Positions 1 through 5,486 of a stretch of DNA of 5,514 nt are shown in pieces; within the stretch, counting starts at the first letter, position 1, and each line of letters begins with the position of its first letter. The DNA lies in NCBI GenBank assembly GCA_017437205.1, contig JAFSBP010000343.1, positions 1 to 5,514 on the forward strand, given 5' to 3'. The notes under the pieces were generated by a model. That model was not told where the DNA came from, did no database searches, and saw only the letters and a program-made list of their open reading frames with translations. The stretch comes from Lachnospiraceae bacterium (GTDB taxonomy: Bacteria > Bacillota > Clostridia > Lachnospirales > Lachnospiraceae). A program made the position numbers and the translations under genes.

Positions 1-2
1 AC

Positions 3-206
3 TTCCCATTTAAAAAGATTGACGTCCGAGTTGCTGTTTTAGCATATATGAAGGAGCGTCAGCGCTTAGATACCGGTGTGGTAAAAGAAGACTATATCCG
101 GGAAGTTAAGAAATTCACAGACAGACTGAATCAATTGACGGAGCTCTGTCAGAAAACACAATATGCCCTAAACGATTTCGAGCAGCTATACTTAATCAAA
201 CCGTAA
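3..206 (+). CDS. C-terminal fragment of an unrecognised protein
   Basis: An open frame runs in from the left edge and stops at TAA 204-206, leaving 67 codons; the start lies outside the window. The visible protein is rich in Lys, Glu, Gln and Leu, with spacing that suggests helices or a short coiled coil. It begins FPFKKIDVRVAV and ends FEQLYLIKP. There is no membrane segment and no metal or catalytic motif. I do not recognise the family. The frame has balanced, protein-like composition and is followed directly by a strong hairpin, which supports a real gene end. It converges on the leftward gene at 263-2122. It could be the tail of a mobile-element or regulatory protein, but nothing here decides that. 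Confidence 0.6.
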   Translation, partial: FPFKKIDVRVAVLAYMKERQRLDTGVVKEDYIREVKKFTDRLNQLTELCQKTQYALNDFEQLYLIKP

Positions 207-214
207 AATTAAAC

Positions 215-247
215 CGCCGGGACTGCTTCTTACCCACAGTCCCGGCG
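215..247. terminator. Bidirectional intrinsic terminator between convergent genes
   Basis: CGCCGGGACTG (215-225) pairs perfectly with CAGTCCCGGCG (237-247) across an 11-nt loop, giving a G+C-rich 11-bp stem. It starts 9 bases after the rightward stop codon and lies 15 bases beyond the leftward stop at 263. In the leftward direction it is followed by GTTTAATTTTA, a moderate U-tract. In the rightward direction the tail is A+T-rich without a clean U-run. It probably serves both genes, and better for the leftward one. Confidence 0.8.
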
Positions 248-262
248 ATTCACTAAATTATA

Positions 263-2122
263 TTATAACTTATTCTTGCAGCAATTCTTAAACTTCTTTC
301 CGCTTCCGCACGGGCACGGATCATTCGGGTAAATCTTTTTCTGTGGACTGCTAACTGGTGCACCCTCGAAAACAGCGACCGGTCCCACCGACGTTCTCCG
401 CATTGCCTTCTCCCGCATCTCTTTCGCCGTGAATCCTCGATTTTCCGCTTTTCTCGTATTCTCGATCAATCGCATCACCGCATCTGTAATCGCCTGTGCC
501 TGCTTCCATTTCGTCGGCTCCACACCAAATTCATCCAAAAGCTCAATCACATCCTCGATGCCACTTCCATTCATGATCGCGCTTTGAATCACAGTACACA
601 ACAACTCTGCTTCCAACTCCGGAATCTTTCCCTTTTGGACCAGACATTTGCACAGTGCTCGCATTTCCGGTGTATCCTCAAGGCACCCCAACGTTCCCAA
701 CTCCCAAATTTCTTTCACCGTCGGAATATAATAATCCCCGTCACCCTGCAATTTCAAGAGCCCCTGATCATCCGGATATAAAGATACATGATAAATTTTG
801 TGATTCTTTACAACATACTGACGGTACTCCACCGGCACCTCTGCAATCCCTGTGCAGATTTCTAGCTCATCCATATCTTCATCCAGACCAGTTTTCACCA
901 GTTTCGCAAACACATCCATCGGTGTAATCCCATACAGCAGACCAGCCGCCCGCAGACATGCCAAAAGAAAACTATTCCGCTTTCTTAACGCATCCAATTC
1001 CTCACCTTTAATATTCTGATAACCGGCAATCACATCTTCTGTAATCTCGCAGCTTCCGTCCTCTCTCACTCCGATGTACGCGGCCGCACACAAATCCTCC
1101 AGATCATCGTCCTCCATAAACATAAAGGTGCGGTCACCTGCACTAATCCGCTCAAACTTTTCAATCGAAGCATCCGGCAAATAACTAAAATACCGCATCA
1201 TCTCCTCCGGACGGAGCATAAATTCCACCAGCCGATTTCGAAGTTCTTCCTTATTCGCTCCAGAAACACCTTTCAATCCCTTTCCCTTTGCAATTTCCAA
1301 AAGGTCCTGCTTCTTCAGTTCCCGAAATACATCATGCAGCGATGTCGAACCACGCAATGTCAACAATTCCTCCCGCATCCGCTCTATCTCGTCTTTCATA
1401 CGAAGCAGCTCAGCGATCATTGTTTCCTCATCCATCTCATCATCTACACAAGCGATTCCAGTATTCTCATCCTGCTTCGTCGCAAAAAGACCATATTTTC
1501 CATTCAAATGCTCCTCCTGCAGTTTCATCCGTGAGCGAGTCTCTCCCTCTCCCCACTTATAAAAATACTGCTCTCGAAGGATTCCATTCACCGCATCCAT
1601 ATCATAATTCTGTGGATATCCCTGCATCTCCATCCATTCCAGCCGTTCCTCATACTCCGGATTGGACGGGTCACTGATCACATCCAGACAATCATAATAT
1701 CCCCAAATACCACCGCAATCCTCCGGCGGACAATCACCTTTAAACTTCACGACCTGCGGATAATTATGCGGATAATCCTCAAGCACCTTTTCAATCGTCA
1801 CCCGGTGCTCCCAGTTGTCACCGAAATCATATGTATATGTAAACCAGTCCTCTTCCTCCAAAAACTCCCGGATAAACGTCGTTGCAGCATCCAACTCATC
1901 AAAGCCACCATAACCGCCAAAACCATAGTCATCCACTTCCTCTGAAATGCGAAGATTCCGGTGATAAAACTCAAAATCAGACAAATGATAGCCAGCCCAA
2001 CCCATTGCCTCATTTAAAATCATGCTGAGCTGAGAAAACGTAATTCCCGCCGGAACGATCACGCGGCGCCAGATCGGTGGTTTTGATTCTTTAATCATAA
2101 CTTTTAGTTGGAATGCTTTCAT
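263..2122 (-). CDS. pRiA4b ORF-3-like protein with C-terminal SEC-C motif
   Basis: 619 aa, soluble, with no signal peptide or membrane segment. Residues about 3-190 match the plasmid pRiA4b ORF-3 family (PRiA4_ORF3), known from plasmids and IS1096-type passengers. Landmarks are PPIWRR (15-20), YDFGDNWEHRV (98-108) and CPPEDCGGIWGY (131-142). Residues about 229-257 form a charged coiled coil. Residues about 261-303 resemble a Rho N-terminal/SAP-type helical module. Residues about 304-595 are an unassigned helical region. The end is a SEC-C zinc motif with C603, C605, C614 and C615 (PNDPCPCGSGKKFKNCC). The biochemical role of the family is not established; SEC-C often marks protein- or ribosome-associated factors, so a binding role is only inferred. 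The ATG at 2120-2122 is the only good in-frame start, but no Shine-Dalgarno lies close to it. Transcription converges on the gene ending at 206. Confidence 0.9.
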   Translation of the reverse strand: MKAFQLKVMIKESKPPIWRRVIVPAGITFSQLSMILNEAMGWAGYHLSDFEFYHRNLRISEEVDDYGFGGYGGFDELDAATTFIREFLEEEDWFTYTYDFGDNWEHRVTIEKVLEDYPHNYPQVVKFKGDCPPEDCGGIWGYYDCLDVISDPSNPEYEERLEWMEMQGYPQNYDMDAVNGILREQYFYKWGEGETRSRMKLQEEHLNGKYGLFATKQDENTGIACVDDEMDEETMIAELLRMKDEIERMREELLTLRGSTSLHDVFRELKKQDLLEIAKGKGLKGVSGANKEELRNRLVEFMLRPEEMMRYFSYLPDASIEKFERISAGDRTFMFMEDDDLEDLCAAAYIGVREDGSCEITEDVIAGYQNIKGEELDALRKRNSFLLACLRAAGLLYGITPMDVFAKLVKTGLDEDMDELEICTGIAEVPVEYRQYVVKNHKIYHVSLYPDDQGLLKLQGDGDYYIPTVKEIWELGTLGCLEDTPEMRALCKCLVQKGKIPELEAELLCTVIQSAIMNGSGIEDVIELLDEFGVEPTKWKQAQAITDAVMRLIENTRKAENRGFTAKEMREKAMRRTSVGPVAVFEGAPVSSPQKKIYPNDPCPCGSGKKFKNCCKNKL

Positions 2123-2141
2123 ATGTATAATAGCGGCCAGT

Positions 2142-2170
2142 ATTATAACGAGGCCACATGCTCCTTTCTA
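2142..2170 (-). promoter_or_regulatory. Putative promoter of the pRiA4b ORF-3-like gene
   Basis: Read leftward, TAGAAA (2165-2170; 4/6 to TTGACA) and a perfect TATAAT (2142-2147) are separated by exactly 17 bases. Predicted initiation near 2135 would leave only about a dozen bases before the ATG at 2122, with no Shine-Dalgarno in that leader. The good AAAGGAG (2161-2167) would lie upstream of this start point. The match is sequence-based only. Confidence 0.45.
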
Positions 2171-2228
2171 CTACAATATAAATAAAATTAATATCCCTTT
2201 TAGGACTATATCAATTATAAAACTTCGT

Positions 2229-2750
2229 CTAATTTGTTCTATAACTTTTCATCTTATCTTCTAAAGCATTTTTATAACTAATAAGTTCCGCAATTTCTTT
2301 CAAATCTTCCGGTTGAGTTCTCGTTAAATCATAATTTTTCAGGGTAGAAACACACTCTTGATAATGTCTATTCATAAGTTTCCAAACAATATTATTTGCC
2401 TCTTTACTATTGGTTACCAAATTTATACTTTCACCGTTCCCCTCACTATCACTTGTTTCTTGACTTTCTTCAAAGTCCTCTGCGTGCTCCTGTTCCAAAA
2501 GAGTGGATTCTTCTTTTGCTTCTGTGCATTTAACAAATTTTCCTCTTCCGACTGCGGATAAAAAGCCCTCCTTTTTCAAGAGCGCAATCGCATTGTTGAA
2601 ATGACTATATTGGTAATCGTCTCCTTCTATTAAATTATTATTAATTTCTAATAAGAACTTAATAGTTTTAATATCTTTTTCTATGCCATCATTCATTATT
2701 GAAATAATGGCAGATTTTAATAGGAAATTTTTGCTTTGTTGTTTTGGCAT
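2229..2750 (-). CDS. Hypothetical protein with possible N-terminal winged helix
   Basis: 173 aa, and markedly more A+T-rich than the gene on its left, which hints at separate ancestry. The ATG at 2748-2750 is well supported: GGAGG (2758-2762) stands 7 bases upstream. Residues about 8-75 alternate helices with a short strand-like end (ALLKKEGFLSAVGRGKFVKC, 56-75). This is the shape of a winged helix-turn-helix, where a recognition helix is followed by a beta wing; it is a reading of pattern, not a family match. Residues about 77-108 are a strongly acidic Glu/Ser linker. Residues about 115-170 are a helical, Lys/Glu-rich tail that could dimerise. The family is not recognised. It could be a small DNA-binding regulator. 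An A+T palindrome in its upstream region is a conceivable operator. It ends 106 bases before the next leftward gene. Confidence 0.8.
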   Translation of the reverse strand: MPKQQSKNFLLKSAIISIMNDGIEKDIKTIKFLLEINNNLIEGDDYQYSHFNNAIALLKKEGFLSAVGRGKFVKCTEAKEESTLLEQEHAEDFEESQETSDSEGNGESINLVTNSKEANNIVWKLMNRHYQECVSTLKNYDLTRTQPEDLKEIAELISYKNALEDKMKSYRTN

Positions 2751-2778
2751 ACATATACCTCCATTAGCATCTTCTATT

Positions 2779-2796
2779 TATTATAAATATATAATA
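2779..2796 (-). promoter_or_regulatory. A+T-only palindrome with -10-like sequence upstream of 173-aa gene
   Basis: TATTATA (2779-2785) and TATAATA (2790-2796) form a perfect 7-bp inverted repeat around a 4-base centre. Read leftward, the first arm supplies TATAAT (2780-2785), placed about 30 bases before the start codon, as a -10 element would be. No convincing -35 lies 16-18 bases further out. It could be promoter plus operator, but low-complexity A+T sequence makes chance palindromes likely. Confidence 0.25.
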
Positions 2797-2812
2797 TATC
2801 AGCCTTTATTTT

Positions 2813-2832
2813 GTAAGCGCTCAATACCTAGT
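2813..2832 (+). repeat. Left terminal inverted repeat of the IS66 element
   Basis: GTAAGCGCTCAATACCTAGT begins with the GTAA typical of IS66-family tips. It matches the right repeat at 13 of 20 positions, and the best block is GTnAnCGCTC. It lies 37 bases beyond the tnpC stop codon. Confidence 0.7.
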
Positions 2833-2843
2833 AAAATAATCGA

Positions 2844-2861
2844 GAGCTGATCTCTCAGCTC
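2844..2861 (-). terminator. Likely terminator of the tnpABC transcript
   Basis: Read leftward, GAGCTGA (2855-2861) pairs perfectly with TCAGCTC (2844-2850) around a GAGA loop. The stem is followed by TCGATTATTTTA, a weak U-rich tail. It starts 8 bases past the tnpC stop and lies inside the IS end, so it would limit read-through into the neighbouring 173-aa gene. Confidence 0.55.
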
Positions 2862-2869
2862 CCGAAATG

Positions 2870-4411
2870 TCATCGTTTACATTCTGCCTGGACATTTTCC
2901 GACCATGGCATCAAATCTTCCAAATATTCCGGATGATTTTGCCAGTCGGTGTCCGGCATATATAAAAGTAAATATTCAAGATATGTGTATATATTGAGAC
3001 CGTTCGCTTTGGCGGTCTCCACGATACTGTATACTGCAGCCGATGCAGTGGCTCCTTTGGGAGTGTCCGAGAACAGCCAGTTCTTGCGACCGACCGTGAA
3101 CGGGCGGATCGCATTTTCAGCAGCATTGTTTGAGATGGCAAGTCTTCCATCAAGGAGATAGTTCTCCATGTATGGTTTCTGGTTTTTCGCGTAAACAACT
3201 GCTTTTCCCAATGCAGAACCTTTTAAAACAGACAGGTTTTCAAGCCAGCACCAAAAGGCATCAAGAACAGGTTTTTCCAGTTCCAGACGCTTTTGTTTTC
3301 GTTCTTTCGGGGAAAGAGTCTTCAGACTCTCTTCGATATGAAACAGTTGATCACAGTAATTCCTACCGACCTCAGCATTGCTCATGGGAGCATCCGGAGA
3401 TTGTTTTCCAGGAATCGCTTCCACGAACTTTCTTCTGATGTGAGCCCAGCAGCCACATCGGATGATATCTTCCAACTTATTGTAGCCGGAAAAACCATCA
3501 GAATGTACGTAACCCTTAAAATCTTTCAGAAATGCAACTGCATGATCACCATTTCTTGAAGGTTGGTAGTCATAAAGAATAATCGGAGATTTTCCATCTT
3601 CACCGGAACGGTAGAGCCACATATACGATTTTGTCTGCGGTTTCTTCCCGTCCTCTTTGAGTACCTGAACCGGAGTTTCGTCGCAATGGACGATATCACG
3701 CTCAAGAAGCTGCTTTCTGAGATAGTCCGTTACAGGCATCAGATAATCTTCTGAACAGCGGATGATCCAGTTTGCCATCGTTGCACGGCTTAAAGACAGC
3801 CCCATCTGTTCCCAGTCTTTTTCCTGACGGTAGAGCGGAACGCTGTTCACATACTTCTGGTACATGACATTGGCTACGGAACTCGGAGATGCTAGGGAAT
3901 GATTCATCAGAGACGTTGGCGTCTCCGCTTTCTTGATATACGGATAATCTGTGCGTTTGCATTTCGGACATTCGTAGGAATAGCGGATATAACGCACAAT
4001 CTGAAGTTTAGCCGGAATGTATTCCAGTTCCTCACGAACGATCTCTTTTCCAAGAACTTTCAGGTGTGTTCCGCACTGTAGACAGTTCAGATCCTCATCC
4101 GCACATTCGCAAAGGATCTCACGGATCGGAAGATCCTTGATCAGTTCTTCCCGTTTCGTTTTAGGATTTGTGCGAACGTAACCCCTAACTGATTTTTTGA
4201 TCGGTTCGACTGCGTTCGGATCAGCTTCTGTTTCTGCCTCGTTAAAAAGAGAGAGCTGGCCCGGAACCTGTTCCTTCGGAGTTTTTTCGCTGGAGGAGCC
4301 AAACTTCTCTTTGCGGAGGAGCAGGACCATCTCTGTGAGATTGTTTACCTGATTCTGCAGGTTCTGTATCGTGTTTTCAAGGTGCTCAATGTAGGCATCT
4401 TTCTCGTTCAT
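2870..4411 (-). CDS. tnpC: IS66 family transposase TnpC
   Basis: 513 aa, full length for the family. It is the DDE transposase that cuts and joins the IS ends. Domains in order: an N-terminal leucine-zipper-like coiled coil (about 5-35), probably for multimerisation; a Lys-rich linker; a zinc-binding segment with C110/C113 and C148/C151 (C101 and C103 nearby); the IS66 DDE catalytic domain (about 175-460); and the short IS66 C-terminal domain. The likely catalytic triad is D244 in HCDETP, D305 in HSDGFSGY and E432 in NNAAENAIRP, all present. The signature RKNWLFSDTPKGA (442-454) is also intact, so nothing suggests inactivation. The ATG at 4409-4411 has only a weak, distant AAGGAA before it. 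The gap to tnpB is 92 bases and carries its own promoter-like sequence and hairpin. Confidence 0.97.
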   Translation of the reverse strand: MNEKDAYIEHLENTIQNLQNQVNNLTEMVLLLRKEKFGSSSEKTPKEQVPGQLSLFNEAETEADPNAVEPIKKSVRGYVRTNPKTKREELIKDLPIREILCECADEDLNCLQCGTHLKVLGKEIVREELEYIPAKLQIVRYIRYSYECPKCKRTDYPYIKKAETPTSLMNHSLASPSSVANVMYQKYVNSVPLYRQEKDWEQMGLSLSRATMANWIIRCSEDYLMPVTDYLRKQLLERDIVHCDETPVQVLKEDGKKPQTKSYMWLYRSGEDGKSPIILYDYQPSRNGDHAVAFLKDFKGYVHSDGFSGYNKLEDIIRCGCWAHIRRKFVEAIPGKQSPDAPMSNAEVGRNYCDQLFHIEESLKTLSPKERKQKRLELEKPVLDAFWCWLENLSVLKGSALGKAVVYAKNQKPYMENYLLDGRLAISNNAAENAIRPFTVGRKNWLFSDTPKGATASAAVYSIVETAKANGLNIYTYLEYLLLYMPDTDWQNHPEYLEDLMPWSENVQAECKR

Positions 4412-4424
4412 TACTGGTCATTTC

Positions 4425-4440
4425 CTTATCTTTTGATAAG
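4425..4440 (-). promoter_or_regulatory. Hairpin overlapping the tnpC ribosome-binding region
   Basis: Read leftward, CTTATC (4435-4440) and GATAAG (4425-4430) pair perfectly around AAAA. The downstream arm overlaps AAGGAA, the only Shine-Dalgarno-like sequence before the tnpC ATG. On a long tnpABC transcript this hairpin could hide the site and restrain transposase synthesis. With 6 mostly A-T pairs its stability is low. Confidence 0.35.
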
Positions 4441-4443
4441 ATA

Positions 4444-4452
4444 ATTATACCA
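4444..4452 (-). promoter_or_regulatory. Extended -10 element in front of tnpC
   Basis: Read leftward, TGGTATAAT is a perfect extended -10 (TGnTATAAT). It lies 32 bases upstream of the tnpC ATG, so predicted initiation falls near 4437. No good -35 lies 16-18 bases upstream, but extended -10 promoters can work without one. It would give tnpC a transcript separate from tnpAB and one that contains only part of the adjacent hairpin. Confidence 0.4.
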
Positions 4453-4503
4453 TAAAAAGTGAGAAAAAGCCAGTAAATACAAGGGTTTCAGCCACTTTTG
4501 ACA

Positions 4504-4860
4504 TCAGCAGACAGAGGCTGTTTCAGCCGGTTTGATCGCTGTTTTCTGCTCCAGTTCAAGACCTTCCATGAGCCAGCGGAACTGTTGCCAGGTAATCGGT
4601 TTTACTTCTTCCTGACTGCGTGGCCAACGGAACGTACCGTTTTCCAACCGTTTATAGAAAAGAAGAAAACCATCCCCTTCCCAGAGCAGTGCTTTGAACC
4701 GGTCGCGTCTTTTTCCACAGAAAAGAAACAGTGCAGGCGAAAACGGATCCATCCGAAACTGTTGCTGAACAATCGCGGCAAGTCCATCAATTGATTTGCG
4801 CATATCGGTGTAACCACAGGCAATGTAAATGTCTTTGGCCACCGTGATATCGCCTAACAT
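4504..4860 (-). CDS. tnpB: IS66 family accessory protein TnpB
   Basis: 118 aa, the usual length. This is the small IS66 Orf2 protein required for efficient transposition in studied family members, with a molecular role that is not well defined. It is unrelated to the RNA-guided nuclease also called TnpB. The family signature is intact: IACGYTDMRKSIDGLA (13-28), LFLFCGKRRDRFKALLWEGD (44-63) and FLLFYKRLENGTFRWP (65-80). The ATG at 4858-4860 overlaps the tnpA stop by 7 bases (ATGTTAG) and has no strong ribosome site of its own, so translation is probably coupled to tnpA. The C-terminus (about 100-118) is variable in the family. The frame is intact, with no sign of decay. Confidence 0.96.
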   Translation of the reverse strand: MLGDITVAKDIYIACGYTDMRKSIDGLAAIVQQQFRMDPFSPALFLFCGKRRDRFKALLWEGDGFLLFYKRLENGTFRWPRSQEEVKPITWQQFRWLMEGLELEQKTAIKPAETASVC

Positions 4861-5213
4861 ATATTTCTCAGTGCCAGAAGCACCGCCTCCACAGTCTGCT
4901 GAGAAGTACCGTTACGAACCTCGATGGTTGCTGCAGGAAGATGAATGATCACCGCTGCTTGATGATTTGGAGCTGGAGTCTGAACCTCCAGTTTTTGAAA
5001 AGTTACCGGTTTTTCCTGTTCTTTGACTGGTACAGGAAGGGATTCACAGATTTCTTCTCGAAGGCGGCGTAAATTTCTATAGTATGTCTGTACGCATATA
5101 CCGTTAGTTTCGCACCATTCACGAACTGAAATACCACTGGACTGACACTCAGTAATGAGTTTCCTCCATTGTTCTTTGCGTACCTGTTTTTTTACAATAG
5201 CAACTTGATCCAT
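4854..5213 (-). CDS. tnpA: IS66 family accessory protein TnpA
   Basis: 119 aa from the chosen start. This is the IS66 Orf1 protein, likely a DNA-binding accessory factor. Residues about 10-45 form a helix-turn-helix of the type seen in clostridial IS66 TnpA: EQWRKLITECQSSGISVREW, then CETNGICVQTYYRNLRRLRE. The C-terminal half is Pro/Val/Thr-rich and ends in a short helix. I chose ATG 5211-5213 because GGGAGGA (5218-5224) stands 4 bases upstream. The frame stays open to an ATG at 5232-5234, but that one lacks a ribosome site and lies in a tandem-repeat block. It is the first gene of the element and overlaps tnpB by 7 bases. The repeats upstream could be binding sites for it or for host factors. 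Confidence 0.9.
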   Translation of the reverse strand: MDQVAIVKKQVRKEQWRKLITECQSSGISVREWCETNGICVQTYYRNLRRLREEICESLPVPVKEQEKPVTFQKLEVQTPAPNHQAAVIIHLPAATIEVRNGTSQQTVEAVLLALRNIC

Positions 5214-5217
5214 AAAA

Positions 5218-5224
5218 TCCTCCC
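5218..5224 (-). promoter_or_regulatory. Ribosome-binding site that decides the tnpA start
   Basis: Read leftward, GGGAGGA is followed by TTTT and then ATG (5211-5213). This is the strongest Shine-Dalgarno in the IS. It favours the internal start over the upstream in-frame ATG at 5232-5234. Confidence 0.7.
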
Positions 5225-5232
5225 ACACTAGC

Positions 5233-5272
5233 ATTACTATACATTGCTATACATTGCTATACACTACTATAC
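5233..5272. repeat. Four 10-bp tandem repeats upstream of tnpA
   Basis: Four consecutive units occur: ATTACTATAC, ATTGCTATAC (twice, 5243-5262) and ACTACTATAC. CTATAC is invariant in all four. The period of one helical turn would place each unit on the same face of the DNA. Read leftward each unit carries TATAG, which resembles part of a -10. The block ends 9 bases before the tnpA ribosome site. Confidence 0.85.
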
Positions 5273-5343
5273 ATCATTAGCAGTAGCATCATTGTACCGT
5301 GATTTAGTGTAAGTATCTCATGGATTGTGATTAGAAAAAAGGC

Positions 5344-5363
5344 ACTCAGTTAAGAGCGTTGAC
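5344..5363 (-). repeat. Right terminal inverted repeat of the IS66 element (best candidate)
   Basis: Read inward, the sequence is GTCAACGCTCTTAACTGAGT, matching the left end at 13 of 20 positions including CGCTC. It begins GTCA rather than GTAA, which is unusual. It was chosen because no TTAC tip exists further right and because it gives a normal element length. Confidence 0.55.
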
Positions 5364-5405
5364 ATAAGAAAACAAGCAAAAACCCAGTAAAATCAACGCT
5401 TTTAA
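5350..5405. repeat. Inverted repeat straddling the IS right end
   Basis: TTAAGAGCGTTGA (5350-5362) and TCAACGCTTTTAA (5393-5405) are complementary over 13 bp with one G-T pair, separated by 30 bases. The left arm is the IS terminal repeat and the right arm lies outside the IS. As RNA this would be a 13-bp stem; as DNA it looks like two IS ends facing each other. Confidence 0.65.
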
Positions 5406-5421
5406 GGGCAGAGGGCAAACA

Positions 5422-5445
5422 GGTTAGCTCAAAAACTGACTAACC
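5422..5445. repeat. Inverted repeat (hairpin 2 of the right flank)
   Basis: GGTTAG (5422-5427) pairs with CTAACC (5440-5445). Past a single unpaired C5428, TCA (5429-5431) pairs with TGA (5437-5439) around AAAAC. The total is 9 bp with one bulge. Confidence 0.55.
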
Positions 5446-5452
5446 AAGCGAT

Positions 5453-5486
5453 AAAAGGGATGTTTCCGCAAGGCAGCATCCCTTTT
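5453..5486 (+). terminator. Terminator-like hairpin with GCAA tetraloop
   Basis: AAAAGGGATG (5453-5462) pairs perfectly with CATCCCTTTT (5477-5486). Inside, after an A-U pair, a G-U pair and one mismatch, CC/GG closes a GCAA tetraloop (5468-5471), a stable GNRA loop when read rightward. The A-run and T-run lie in the stem, so it could terminate transcription from either side. It is also compatible with being the end of a structured RNA. Confidence 0.5.

Larger units (their letters stand above)
2813..5363 (-). mobile_element. IS66-family insertion sequence, apparently complete
   Basis: A 2,551-bp element, a normal size for IS66. It carries tnpA, tnpB and tnpC in the family's standard order, all read leftward and all intact. 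The left end begins GTAAGCGCTC, the GTAA start typical of IS66. The best right end, read inward, begins GTCAACGCTC; the two agree at 13 of the first 20 positions. No canonical TTAC occurs anywhere to the right of tnpA, so the right boundary is less certain than the left. The expected 8-bp target duplication is not seen: the left flank is TTTATTTT and the right flank ATAAGAAA. Old insertion, recombination between copies, or a misplaced right end could explain that. It sits just upstream of the A+T-rich 173-aa gene and may have displaced that gene's original upstream region. Confidence 0.85.

Noticed and set aside
1288..1677. Rightward 129-codon frame opposite the pRiA4b ORF-3-like gene
   Set aside because: It is rich in Pro, His and Ser, a typical antisense shadow of a Glu/Lys/Arg-rich gene, and it has no supporting ribosome site or family match.
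2187..2210. Possible terminator after the 173-aa gene
   Set aside because: The best pairing around TCCTAAAAGGG is broken by mismatches after three pairs; this is too weak to call.
2805..2812. Target-site duplication of the IS66 element
   Set aside because: TTTATTTT on the left is not repeated to the right of the element (ATAAGAAA at 5364-5371), and no near copy lies in the right flank.
4504..4860. TnpB as an RNA-guided nuclease with the flanking hairpins as its guide RNA
   Set aside because: This TnpB is the 118-aa IS66 accessory protein. It has no RuvC-like or zinc-ribbon motifs and shares only the name with IS200/IS605 TnpB.
5232..5234. Upstream ATG giving a 126-aa TnpA
   Set aside because: It has no Shine-Dalgarno and lies in the tandem repeats. 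The ATG at 5211-5213 has GGGAGGA at good spacing.
5233..5272. CRISPR array
   Set aside because: The units are 10 bp and directly adjacent, with no spacers, and no cas gene is present.
5411..5486. Cyclic-di-GMP (GEMM) riboswitch suggested by GGGCAAAC
   Set aside because: The second conserved block (GACGCAAAGCC-like) and the tetraloop-receptor arrangement are missing; only the short GGGCAAAC string matches.
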